This document shows, one piece after another, positions 23,153 to 34,673 of a DNA stretch of 64,000 nt. Both the position numbers and the translations under genes were made by a program. This DNA is from Endothia cerciana (Eukaryota; Ascomycota; Sordariomycetes; Diaporthales; Cryphonectriaceae). How positions within the stretch are numbered: the first letter of the stretch is position 1; every line of letters starts with the position of its first letter. The notes beneath the pieces are model-generated. The model searched no databases and was not told the DNA's origin. It saw nothing but the letters and a program-made list of their open reading frames with translations. The DNA lies in assembly GCA_026119935.1 (NCBI GenBank), contig JALRMH010000004.1, forward strand, positions 620,001 through 684,000. The letters run 5' to 3'.

Positions 23153-25483
23153 ATGGCCGAGACGGCACCGACCCAAGCTCCCTCTGGGGCTGGAGCTGGC
23201 TCAGCTCCAGAAACGACCAACAAGTTCCAGGCGGCAATCTCAGCATGGAGAAGTACGTCGTGATGCTGCGCGGGCACTCTGCGTTTCGCACGCCATAGCT
23301 GACAGACTATTGAACCCAGACATCGACATGACCACTATGGTCTCCAGCCTCGACAACACCGCTTCCGAAATAGTGACATACCAACGAGATTCGACCGTCC
23401 AGAGGAAGGACCTGGCCCAGAAGACCAAAGACTTCAGGAAGCTTGATGATGCTACCAAGTTGACCGAGGTCAAGGGTTTGTTGAAAGGTACAGATTGGAT
23501 GATAGTCCCGCAGTTGACCCCAGGACTTACGCGCCTGTAGCATACCAGACCTTCATCGACCTCCTGACAAACCACTCCAAATCGATCAATTCGGCCTTTC
23601 TCCAGGCGTACACATCCCTGTCTGAGGCGCCGGACCCATATCCCTTGCTGGAGGCAGCTGTCGACTCTATGCTTGTGGCGGAAGACACTTTGCCAAAGGT
23701 CACTGAGGAGAACCAGCGCCTGCAGATTTCCGTGGCCAAGCTTACGTCGCAGCTGGAAGAGACCGAGTCGAGATTACAAACCGAGAGGGAGGCTCGGAAA
23801 CAGCTCGAGGAAAATCTTGAGGGCAAGGTCAAGGAGGTCGAGTCATCCTGGATTGCGGTTCTGGACGAGAAAAAAGACAACTGGGCAGCCAAGGAGAAAG
23901 CGCTGGAGGACAAGGTCGAGAACCAGGAGCGCCTTCTCAATGAGATCAAGGCCAGCTATGAGGTCAACCAACGGCTAGGCAAGTCGGAGGATCCAGAAGA
24001 CGAGCCAAGGGGCCATGTGACGAGCGCCGAGCTGGAAATGGTCAATTCGGATCTGGAGAGGACAAGCATGAGGCTGGCGGAAGTGGAGGCCCGGAACGAG
24101 CAGCTGAGGCTTGAGCTTGCGCAAGCGAAATCGCAGGCCTCGAGCCAGCAAACCACGTCCCTGGAAGACGACCCCGGGTACATGCGCATGAGATCTGAAA
24201 ACTCTTCGATGATTCGGAAGCTAGATGCTTCGAGGGTTGAGAAGGAGAATCTGAAACGAGAATTGGACACGAAATTGCGTAGCCTCGAGAGGGAGGTGAC
24301 GTTGCTCAAGGATGAGCGAGATGCGGTGAAGGCGAAGGTACAGAAATGGAGCGACTACGACGATATCAAGTCGGAATTGGAGGTGCTGAAGAGCATCGAG
24401 TTCTCAACAGGCGATGATGACGAGACAAAAGATCTGGTGGATGAGACGAATGGCAACGGCATGAAAGCGAAGGGTGACACGCTGGAGCAGTTATTGCTCT
24501 CTCGGAACAAGAAGCTGAACGAGGAGCTGACGATCCTGAGAGTATCCCACCAAGACCTACAAAGTAGGTTATCTGACCTGCAGGAGGAGCTCTCACGGAC
24601 AAACATGGAGCTCGAGAAGTCCCAGAACCTGAACGAGAAGTTGGAAAATGACCTCTCCAACCTGCAATCACAGGCAAGCGCCTTCCCCTCGGGCGCATCG
24701 GTAGCAGGCACCTATGTGAGCCGCTACGCGCCGTCCGTCGCAGGTGGGCGGCGGGGCGGAGGCCGTACATCACCCACTTCCTCAATAATAAGCGGCTTCA
24801 ATCCGAGAGACGCAATGGCCGGCGAGCCGATGGGTGGCGGCTCGGGCATCCTGCCCATGATCACGGCGCAGCGAGACCGCTTTAAGAAGCGCAACGCCCA
24901 ACTGGAGCAAGAGCTGTCCGGCACGCACCGGACCGTCTCCCAGCTGCGGCAAGAAATTGCCGCTCTACAAAAGGACAACCTCAACCTGTACGAGAAGACC
25001 CGATACGTCTCCACTTACAACCGCAGCAGCCACACCGTTGGTGCCGTGACGTCCTCATCCTCGTACGCGGACAACCCCAACCCGTCGACAGTGGCCATCG
25101 GCGGCGGTGGAGATGGAGGCATGGACCGGTACCGTTCTGCATACGAGTCAAACATCAGCCCGTTCGCAGCCTTTCGAGGCAGGGAGTCCGCGCGCGCGTA
25201 TAAGCGCATGAGCTTTCCTGAGCGCGTGGTATATACAATCACACGGACGGTGCTGGCAACCCGGACAAGCAGGAATCTGTTCGCCGCGTATTGCGTTGCA
25301 CTGCATCTGCTGGTATTCTTCTCGCTCTATCATATGGGCAGTACAGATGCGGACAAGCATGCCACGAACTTTGGCCAGTCTGCTGCGGTGGCAGCTGCGG
25401 CGGCTGGTGGTGGCAGAGGTGTTGCTGGGGCTGGAGGCGCGGGACACGGGAATTGGAAAGAAGGGGCTTTTGACGATTCATGA
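23153..25483 (+). CDS. COY1: Golgi coiled-coil membrane protein CASP/Coy1
   Basis: Three exons, 23153-23252, 23320-23487 and 23541-25483, with introns of 67 and 53 nt (donors GTACGT and GTACAG), give 736 aa. The protein begins with a short acidic/Ala-rich leader. About residues 60-560 are almost unbroken coiled coil rich in Glu, Lys, Leu and Gln. The CASP C-terminal region follows, with a single transmembrane segment near residues 668-688 (AAYCVALHLLVFFSLYHMG) after the RVVYTITRTVLATRTSRN stretch, and a short Ala/Gly-rich tail. By homology it is a tail-anchored golgin at the Golgi rim that interacts with SNAREs and tethers and acts in retrograde intra-Golgi traffic. The frame is continuous across both junctions, and the first ATG gives the expected family N-terminus. 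Confidence 0.93.
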
Positions 25484-26684
25484 TCAGCAGGGGCCCGGGC
25501 CACTGTCAAGCGAAATACCAATTTTTTATTTTTTATTCAATTTTTTTTGTGGATGAGCGTCAAATTGAACGGATCAACAAACTAGATCTACGAACGGTGT
25601 TCCTGTGGAGAACACTTTACCTCTGTGAGGCCATGTGTCCTCTTACTGTGCAAACTTGTCAGGACGAGGGCCTTGCATTTCCCATGATGCAAGAAGCGGG
25701 GGCAAAAAGATAGATAGCTTGTCTTGTTTGATATCACAATATCCATACGCCAGCATGTTACTTCCCATCAACTTCGACGGCTGCCACACATATGCGGGAG
25801 ATCCCTCGGAGGCTTGACATCCTAGGGCGAGCACTCATCCACGATGGCCGCATCGCAGGTGACTTCGGGGACCTTAGTTCTACGTGCGCCGCTCGGCACT
25901 CAGCCAGGTCTGTTCGCAATCGAGGGCCTTGACCTCGCGCCACGGACGCTGCCAACGGCCTACCGGAGACTCTTTCAGAGAGCGCCTATAGTGTTCATCA
26001 TTTTGACCAAAGAATCATCGCTGTGTCCCCGAGAACACATGCAGAGTTTCCAGCGTGTGAAGGCTGGCAGGGCGGGGATTCCTCGCCTCCCACCCCCACC
26101 CCACCGGAGGGCAAGGGAACTGTTCAACCGGCTTAGCTACGTGCTGTCGAGTGGGCTTGCCCTGGTTTATCACCGATAGGATTTTTTTCCATCCGCATAC
26201 ATAACACCTCGATGCTTTATAGGGATGTGCTCAGCACGGGGACGTGGCCGCCTGTTCGTTGACCTGGTAGATGCTCCTGTTGTTACCCTCACGAGAAACT
26301 TCATTGGCAACGAATTCAAGCACGATAAAGCCAACGTGTTCCCTGGGCCGACCTCTTAACGCGTTCAAGGATTCTTGTAAGCGATACAAACGAGAAAAGG
26401 CCCAGTATTAACTAGGTCCTGGTTGAAGTCGTCCAAGGGAGGGGAGGCGAAGACAATGGCCAACGGCTGATATCGAATCATTTGCAAGTTGTTTATAGTA
26501 AAATTGATTAGTTTCGGAGGCCTCAATCACCACTGATTTTTCCCTTATTTGATAATAGTTAACACTTCAACGCTTAGGGATCCTCCAATATAGGTAGGCC
26601 ACGGAACGGATATGCGGTTTATGTCCTTATTATACTTGATTCATGACTTGGCGATATCACGCCATTGTAGTACACTCCGTCCCT
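25484..26684. other. Spacer between COY1 and the 5-oxoprolinase gene
   Basis: The two genes converge here, so both 3' UTRs and terminators are expected. The stretch 26450-26640 is more AT-rich than its surroundings. An open frame at 25844-26179 (+) has no recognisable features, and I do not accept it as a gene. Confidence 0.6.
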
Positions 26685-29600
26685 CTAGACCTGGTCTGCA
26701 AGATCTATTCTAGCAGCGATAGATCCATCAGCAAGAGGCACAAACGGCCGGTCACCCTCATTTTGCATTCTTTCTCTTCCAGATCCATCCAGAGCGCCCC
26801 AAGCACCTCCACCGGGCGTCTCGACCACGAAGCGATCCCCCGCGCTGACCCTCACCGATCCCTTCCCGCCCACATTCACCCTCACTCCGTTCCCCCTAAT
26901 CCAAGTGTTCAGCCCTCTGGCGCCATCTCCGCCGCCGTGCATTCCATACGGCGCAAAGGCTCTCCTCTCGCTCAGGATCGAGGCTGTCATCGGCACCCTA
27001 AACTCCACGTCCCTTGCAACGCCATCTCCGCCTGGCCTCGCACCTTTGCCACCGGTCCCGGGGCGAAGTCCGAACCGGCGCAGGATGACGGGGTATCGGC
27101 GCTCCAGGCTCTCAGGGTCCGTGATGCGTGTGTTGGTCATGTTCGTGTGGACACCGCTGGTGCCGTTCCAGCTTGGGCCCGCACCGCTTCCGCCTGCTAT
27201 GGTCTCGTAGTAGCCGAAGCCGATGGCCTCATCCCCCTGCGCTCCCTCGCCAGCATCAACGCCCGCCGGGCTCTGCTGCGCGCTGTCGACGCCGAAGGTG
27301 AAGTTGTTCATACAGCCCTGACTAGCTGCACAGGTCCCGAAGGCCTTGAAGATGACATCCACGAGCCTCTGGGACGTCAACACGTTACCCGCACACACGG
27401 CGGCCTCGCGATGGGGGCTGAGCAGCGACGAGGGCGGGATACTTAGGGTTATAGGCTTGATACATCCGTGGTTCAGCGGTATGTCGTTGCCCACCATGCA
27501 CCTCAGCGCGTACAGTACTGCCGAATTGGTGATCGCCTCGGGCGCGTTCCAGTTGCCAAGGACCTGCGCGCCCGTGCCGGTGAAGTCGAACGTTGCGGAG
27601 CCGGTCTCGGGGTCGATGAGGACAGTAAGCGTGATGGGCGTCCCGTCGTCCATGAAATCTGTCGCCGAGAGCCGTGCCTCCCCTCCGGGTGTCTGTCCTT
27701 CGGCGTTCGGGGCCGCGAGGGACTTGAAGAGGTTCCGGATGGCGAGCTCGGCGGCATCTTGGATCGCCCCCATGTACAGCTGCACAACAGGCATGGTGTA
27801 CTCCTCGATGAGCTTCCGGACGAGACGGATCCCGCAGTGGTTCGCCGCTGCTTGGGCCTTGATGTCGGTCACGTTGTCCTGGAAGCAGCGGGAGCCAGAA
27901 CAGCCTGGGTATTTGGCTGGTTCGACGCACAGGATGCGTTCGAGCTCCTGTTCGTGGAACTGGCCGTCCCGAACGAGGAGGAAGGAGTCGAATACCGCGC
28001 CCTCCTCTGAGAGATGCTTCGACGTGGGCGGCATCGACCCGGGAAGAATTCCGCCCACATCCGCATGGTGGCCGCGCGAGGCCGCCCAGAAGATGATCCT
28101 GGCCTTGTCCTTCTCATCGAAGACGGGCGTGACGACTGTCAGGTCGGGGAGATGGACGCCGCCATAGGCTGGGGAGTTGGACAGCAGCACATCGCCATCC
28201 CTCAACTTGCCCCGCCACTCGGCGATCTGTGACTTCACCGCGAATGCCATGCTTCCGATCATGGCCGGGACGTGCGGTGCGTTGGCGACCAGGTGACCGT
28301 CAGGCGTGAAGATGGCGCAGCTGAAATCGAGCCGCTCCTTTATGTTGGCGCTGACGCTGACCATCTGCAGCACCCGGCCCATCTGCTCCGCGATGCCGAA
28401 GAACCTGTGGCGGAACACGGAGAGCTTGACAGGCTCGATCTCCATGTCGCTGCTTCCAGGCGCAAGCCCCTCCGGAAGCAGGGCCTCCGGCCGGACGTCG
28501 ATGACTAGCAAGTCTCTTCCTGGTGAAAAGCTGGCAGAGGAGTTGGGCCCCACCACGATCGTCTGCGTCTCGTCGACGACGAGTGCGGGACCGCTCACGA
28601 TACAGCCAGGAGACTTCTGGAGAGCCCCGAGCGCATAAACTGGCGTGTCAGCCCAGCCGAGGGAGGTGAAGCATACAGGCCGTGACTGCTCTGGGGCGGG
28701 CTTCGCAGACCCGTCACCAGCAACAGCGCTCTCTTCCGGGCTGAGGACACCATCTCCCTCGTCAAGGCCCTCGGTGAAGTACCGCCTCCCACTTGCAACA
28801 GCCCGCACTCGTACGGTATCGACCCAGATGGCTCTGGCTGCCGGTGTGAAGCCGAATTGTCGATGGTGCGTCCTCACGAACTCTGCCTTTGCCTCGTCGA
28901 TTTCTCCATCCGCAGACGTCATGATGCTTGTCTCGCTTCCGTCGTATCGCATGCTCAGGTACTTTCTGACCTCCACCACGTCCTCTCCAAAGGTCTTCAT
29001 CGACTCGTGCTCCTTCGCCGTCTCAGCCAGCCCGTCCAACTCGGCGCCGATGGCCCCGGCCGCGAGATCAACATTCTTATTGCAGGGTCGTGTCTCCTCA
29101 CGGACCACGTCTGCCAGCCCAATGCCGTACGCGGACAGTATTGACGAGTATTTATGCACGAGCACTTTCCTGATTCCCAACATCTCCGCAACGGCACAGG
29201 AATGCTGCCCACCTGCGCCGCCGAAGGAGGCCAGGTGGTGTGCTGCCACCTCGTGCCCCCTCGCCTCTGTCAAGCTCCTGATCGGGCCGCACATGGCCTG
29301 GTTCGCAACCTGGAGATACCCATCTGCAACCTCTTCCCAGCTCAGGCTCTTCTGCGTGTCCCGGTTGATCCCCTCGGTGAGCGCTCGGAACCGTCTGAGG
29401 ACGACCTCCCGATCCAGAGGCTGGTCCCGCCCCGGGCCGAACACCGAAGGGAAGTACTCCGGTATTAGCCGGCCGAGTGCGAGGTTCGCGTCCGTGACTG
29501 TCAACGGGCCACCATTGCGATAGCACGCCGGCCCTGGGTACGATCTTGCACTTTCTGGGCCGACGGTCATCAGCCCGTCGCGCCAGCCGAGGATGCTACC

Positions 29601-30898
29601 GCCGCCGGCAGCGATGGTGTTGACGTTCAGCTGCGGCACGTGGATCGGTATCCCGGCGGTCGTAGTCTCGAAGACGTGATCGAGCTCCCCGTCGAAGCGG
29701 CTCACGTCCGTGCTCGTACCGCCCATGTCAAGGCCTATCACGGGTGTCCTGGTCCTCCCGTCAAAACAGGTGACAGCGTAGCCTACCACCCCGCCCGCGG
29801 GGCCGGAGAGGATGGAGTGCAGCCCTGAGACGGCGGAGGACGGCACCAGGCCGCCCGAGGACTGCATGAACTCGATCCTGGCGTTGGTCCTGTCGAGGTT
29901 CGGGAAGCTGGACTGGAAGGTGCGCAAGTAGCACTCGATCGAGGGGGTGAGGTAGCCGTCTACCACGGCGGAGTTGCCCCTGGGCACGATCTTGGACCGC
30001 CGCGAGACCTCGTGCGAGAGGGAGACGTGGCCGAAGCCGGCCCCGCGGGCCAGATCACGGATCTGCAGCTCGTGCTGCGGGAATATGTACGAGTGCATCA
30101 GACACACGGCGATGGACCGGTAGCCCTGGCTGTAGAGGTCACCGAGGTGCGCGCGAACACTCCCGACGTCCAGGGGCTTTGTGACCAGGACCCTCTCGCC
30201 CGTCGTCCCAACTACAGTCTCCACCACGGCGGGCGGCGGCGGGTGATGCATCTCCAGGCGCCGGAGTTCAGAGTCGAAGCAGGTCTCCGGCACGGCCCTC
30301 TCCGGGACCTCGAACACGCTTGAGTACAGGACGTCCGGCCGCCGGATGGAGAGGTCGAACATGTATGGGCGAGACTGGTTCCCGATGACGAGTACGTCCC
30401 TGAAGCCTTCCGTCACTAGCAGGGCCGTCTTCTCCCCATCACGCTCGAGCAGGGCGTTGGTCGCCACGGTTGTGCCCATCCTGATCCATTCTTTGGGGAG
30501 GAGGAGGGGGAGGTCAGACTTAGGCTCTCCATTGGGACACAGACATTCCAGGTCGTAATCTTCTCTTTGCAGAAATGAAAAAATAAAAACAATAAATTAA
30601 TTGAAAGAAATAAAAATAATAAATATAAATATAAATAAATAAATAAATAAAAATAACAGTCTCTCTACTCACCTACATCCTTGAGGTCCAACTCGCTACC
30701 TCTCGGGATCGGCTGCCCGTAGAAGTTCTCCAGGACCAGTCGGATCGCCTCTGTAGGCGCATCGTCATAGTTCCTCTCGTCGGCGGAGAGGACCTTGAGG
30801 ACGATGTCCTCTCGTCCACGGACCTTGGCGATGCAATCGGTGAAAGTCCCGCCGCGGTCTATGGAGATGCGCAGTGGTCGTTCTGTGGCAGCCGGCAT
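26685..30898 (-). CDS. OXP1: 5-oxoprolinase (ATP-hydrolysing)
   Basis: Exons 30898-30673 and 30490-26685 around a 182-nt AT-rich intron (donor GTGAGT, acceptor AAAG) give 1343 aa, the usual length for the eukaryotic enzyme. The N-terminal hydantoinase A part starts with the ATP-site motif DRGGTFTDC (residues 14-22). A second phosphate-binding motif, GLDMGGTSTDV, is at 328-338, followed by AAGGGSILGW. The C-terminal hydantoinase B part shows SNSPAYGGVHLPD and ASRGHHADVGGILPGSMPP. It cleaves 5-oxo-L-proline to L-glutamate with ATP in the cytosol and closes the glutathione gamma-glutamyl cycle. The junction reads LKDVEWIRMGTTVATNALLE, continuous across the intron. A bacterial-type hydantoinase fusion would look similar, but the length and single-chain order favour OXP1. 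Confidence 0.95.
30600..30656. repeat. AATA-type repeat inside the OXP1 intron
   Basis: Imperfect AAATA/AATA units fill most of the 5' half of the OXP1 intron (intron 30672-30491). This makes the intron far more AT-rich than the flanking exons and about three times the length of most other introns here. Confidence 0.85.
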
Positions 30899-31839
30899 GG
30901 TTTTGGGAGAGGGGGGCGGGGGAGATGGCAGTATCCGGCCAGGAGTTTGGGCTGAAAGCTGGTGTCGGCGTAGAGAAGGAACTGACACCAGATGTGCGGT
31001 CCTCCTTTCAGATATGCACGTCTTCTTTCTTCTTCTTATTTTCATCAAACATCCCCGGTCACAGCATCAAGGTTCCGGCGTCACGTTTGTTGCGGCCAGC
31101 AGGAGCCCGGCTCCGGCAGGTGCCGATTCATGTTGATAACCGCCCCAGATGATCGGACTCGAGGGCCGATGCCGATCCGGAGGCCGGGAGACCGGCATGG
31201 CTTGAAGTTGCCGGCCAAATACTATTGAGTTCAAAGACCGTGATAGACCGGCAGCCTTTTATAAGCAGCTTGGCTGTTGTTGGCCTTATTTTCTGGACCA
31301 CTCATTTGTTGTGCCTGCTTGTCCTACGTGGTCAAGCAGGATCTGCAGTAATGAACGGTTACACAGGGAACGCCCTCTGCCACCAGCCCAGGGTACAAGG
31401 TTTCGCCTAGCTAGACTAGCAGCTTGTATGTCCTCGCAACTCGACTCCATTATCCCGCCGCTTAGCAGTCTCTCGTCTACACCATATGAAGGTTTCCCCA
31501 GGATGCCGCTCTCAGAGCTGGGCTGCGCCAGTCCCTGTGGAAGTGCCGACAAAGCCAAGTGTTATATTAAGTTCGGATTCATACAGACTGGACCACGTGG
31601 GGTTTCAAGGTCCAGTAATAGTATATGTAGGTTCGTCGGGTTCCCATATTAAACCTTCGACGGACGAGGACCAAAGCAATACATAGTATGCAGCAGGGAG
31701 CCTAAAACCACCAACGCCGGAGGCCCATCTATTTCCAACCAAGACTATGCATTTGTGCCCGCGGATGCCTGGCCCCTTTGCAGGTCACTGCGTTCCTATG
31801 TTGTTCAACGGCTTTCTCTGTGCTCCGCTGCGAAGAGGA
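30899..31839. other. Spacer between OXP1 and the transporter gene
   Basis: Contains the OXP1 promoter (adjacent to 30898) and the 3' end of the transporter gene. Open frames here are short and featureless. No gene is called. Confidence 0.6.
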
Positions 31840-33161
31840 TTAGTCACCTGACGCCGTCCACGAGACCCACCGACTCTTCATCGACATGACAAAGTCTCCT
31901 ATCCTATCCGAGGGCACCGAGTAAAGGAAGAGACCAAAAAGGGCTACAAGGTATCCGAGCAGCTGCAGGGTTCCGATCGGGGTGCCCCATATCAATACGC
32001 CGACGACAACTAGAAGGATGCTCTTGAAGATGCCGGATAATGTCATGACAAGGCTGCTGGTCTTTCCGATCTGTACCCTTGTTAACGACTCGCCCTCCTG
32101 TCGTCGTTGGTGCCATCAGCACTCACAAGGAAGACGCTGGCGACATTCAAGCCGAAAGCCACCATGGCGTTAAAAAGTAATATCGTGGGGCCGACCCTCA
32201 CAAAGTCCGCCATCTTGAACGAGTTCAGCTCCGTCAGGTACACCGTTACCAAGTTCATCGCGCCGCAGACGGGCGCGTAGTAGTACAGGCTGACCAGGGG
32301 GTCCATCTTCTCGCCGTCGTCCGAGAGCAGCACCTGGATCATGACCAGGCGCGTGGCCTCAAAGACGAGCCCCGCGACCTGGTACCAGACACCGAGCCAG
32401 CTGATTCGGATCTCGCCGACCGAGGCGACCATGACGCCGAAGACGATGAGGAGGATCTTGAGGATGGCAGTGCGCGTGGGGCGGGCGACGCCCCACAGCC
32501 ACGAGACGAAGAGAACTATGACAGGGCCTCCGGCCTGGGGGCGGAGGTGCTCGTCAGTATCATGATGGCTTAGGATCCCAGGTAGGGGCCGAAAGGGAGA
32601 GCGCCGACCTTGAGCATCTGTATGAATGGCACGCTCAGGTAGAGGTATGGGAGGTTGCTGCAGACGAGACTGCCACTGTAGACAATGCCGATAGGCACCA
32701 CTGCTCGCATGTACTTCTGGCTCGTCATCTGAACCGTCTTGCGGCCGTTGAGGAGCCTGGTGGTCCGAGCGAGGACCTGTGTAGCAACTGCAGCGAAGAT
32801 CATATGCAAGGCCGTCAATAATATAGCTATATCGCAGCCAGTCAGTAACGGGAAGATCGATTTCGACAAAAGGGAGGGGGGGGGAGGGGGGCGTAGAGCC
32901 ACACGGTGAGTACACACGATATGCTGCAAGCGGGTGTCAGTGGGCGCTCGTATCTGGTCGTCAGGAAGGACGCGGGAGGTGGTTCTCACGAAAGCCAGCT
33001 GTATCTATAAGCCATTTGTTGAATAGAATGGTCAGGTTCGAAAAGAAGATCCAGCACGCGATGTAGGCAGCCGGATGCGCGGGCGCCGGGCTGCTCTGCC
33101 TATGTGGCTTCTCCGTGATGGGCAGCCCCATCTTGGAGGTCGGAATTGCCCCGGTGGGCAT
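31840..33161 (-). CDS. Triose-phosphate/nucleotide-sugar transporter family protein
   Basis: Four exons: 33161-32990, 32826-32609, 32534-32127 and 32070-31840. The introns are 163, 74 and 56 nt. All junctions keep frame and give 342 aa. The protein is strongly hydrophobic with about nine to ten predicted membrane segments, and it has the TPT (DUF250/EamA-like) pattern: NLTILFNKWLIDTAGF in the first helix, PIGIVYSGSLVCSNLPYLYL and FIQMLK in the middle, LYYYAPVC, and GKTSSLVMTLSGIFKSILLV near the end. Members carry nucleotide sugars or phosphorylated sugars across Golgi, ER or plastid-type membranes. The substrate cannot be read from sequence. The donor of intron 2 (GTCGGC) is weak. In-frame coding-like sequence (VPTLSLYHNFE) extends upstream of the chosen ATG to 33215, just after a CTCCTAG, so an extra 5' exon is possible. 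Confidence 0.87.
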
Positions 33162-34673
33162 CTCAAAATTGTGATAGAGCGACAGCGTGGGAACCTCTTG
33201 GCGCTGATGCTTCCTCTAGGAGTATACGAACACCATGACTTTGGTCTTCTTCGTAGGATCACAACAATCGGATCAGGTTCGGAGGCGACTGTTGGGAACG
33301 CAGAGCGTGACGGCAATGGGTCAAAGGCAGGAGGAGCGCTTCGAGAGGCCCAGTAGTACAGGACAGATTGGGGCCTGCATCTGTCCAAGACAACTTCCTT
33401 GGGCTCGTAGTACGTGCTTTCTGATCGGGCCACAGATGTTGGTAAAGAGTGAGACACGGGCCCGGGCCCGGATTAGCAATAGCAAGGGAGACTCCGGGTA
33501 GTGAAAGAAATCAAGTCAGGGAGACATGAGAGTAAAGAGGGAGGCAGGAAATGATGTTTGGATTGGGATGAGTGAGCATTTACCGTCCTGATTAGTCCTA
33601 CAGCTTACCTGACATCGCATTCTATTTGCGGCGGCTTGAGGCTACGAACGGCGTGGGCACGAACCACTTACATCCCAAAAGACGACTTAATAGCCGACGC
33701 TGACGACCAACGCAACAAAGAGACAAAAATACGAACAACCAAGCTTGTTGGTCTTCTTTTGTTAAGTCTGCGTTGGGCTGAATCAGCCCCAGGACGGCAC
33801 AGCCCTCGGCCCCCCCCCCCCCGGCACCTGGGCCGTCGACAACCAAGACGCCCCATGCGCGCCACGTCAGATCTCGAGACATGCCCTCTCTGTAACCCCA
33901 CTGCACTGGAAGTGGTATAACTAGTCGCACCAAGAGACAGGGCTGGTAGGATATTCTCCTCCTCGAGTTATCAACACGTTGCGCGGAGAAAGGAGGAAGA
34001 TTGTACGTCAAAATAAAGTTTCGAGTGGATTCGATGATCTGCAGGAGCCAGGGTGCTGTTCTCCCCCGGTAAATACGACAGTAACCGCCGTCGACAGGGG
34101 GTTCTGTGTTTAATGTAGTTAATTATCTAAACATCCCCCTTGCAGGTTCAGCCTGGTGGTCTCGAGGGTGTGTTGGTCGTTTTCTCTGCCCTTGAGGACA
34201 CCTCTCGGTGAGGTAATGAGCGACTCTGATAGATCTCCTTGAACGTCACATAGCCTAACCTGCCCTTTTGCTAAGGTTGCAAGGCAGAACAACCGCCACC
34301 ACCACGATACTATAGATAGAGGTGAACGCCGAGGCCATATTCATTCCGACTCGGTTCCGGAACAGCCGTGCTGCGAAGCCTCCTCGCACCGGCCTCGTCT
34401 TCTCCGGATGGAAAACAGCTTGAGGGGTATATCTATATGCTCGCAAGTATTGTGTTACCATTGCCACATGTACGATCCTTCATGTGTCTGGATCATGGAC
34501 TGCCGGGAGATGCGAGATCCCAGCAGGGGCGGGACGGGTGGCTGGACGGGAGCGCCTCAATATCCTCCCTTGACAAGGAGTCCGAGTCCTCCTGAGGCTC
34601 AACCACGCGGTCCTCTCCAGAGAGCATTTCGCAGTGTTTCCCAAACGTCACCTACGCCCCGTCAACATCAACC
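33162..34673. other. Divergent spacer between the transporter and GT17 genes
   Basis: About 1.5 kb holding both promoters. It may include a 5' exon of the transporter gene near 33215-33460. A C homopolymer lies near 33811. No independent gene is seen. Confidence 0.55.

Noticed and set aside
26450..26640. AT-rich patch 3' of OXP1 as a RIP-mutated transposon
   Set aside because: Too short, with no terminal repeats or transposase remnants. It is more simply a convergent 3' UTR/terminator region.
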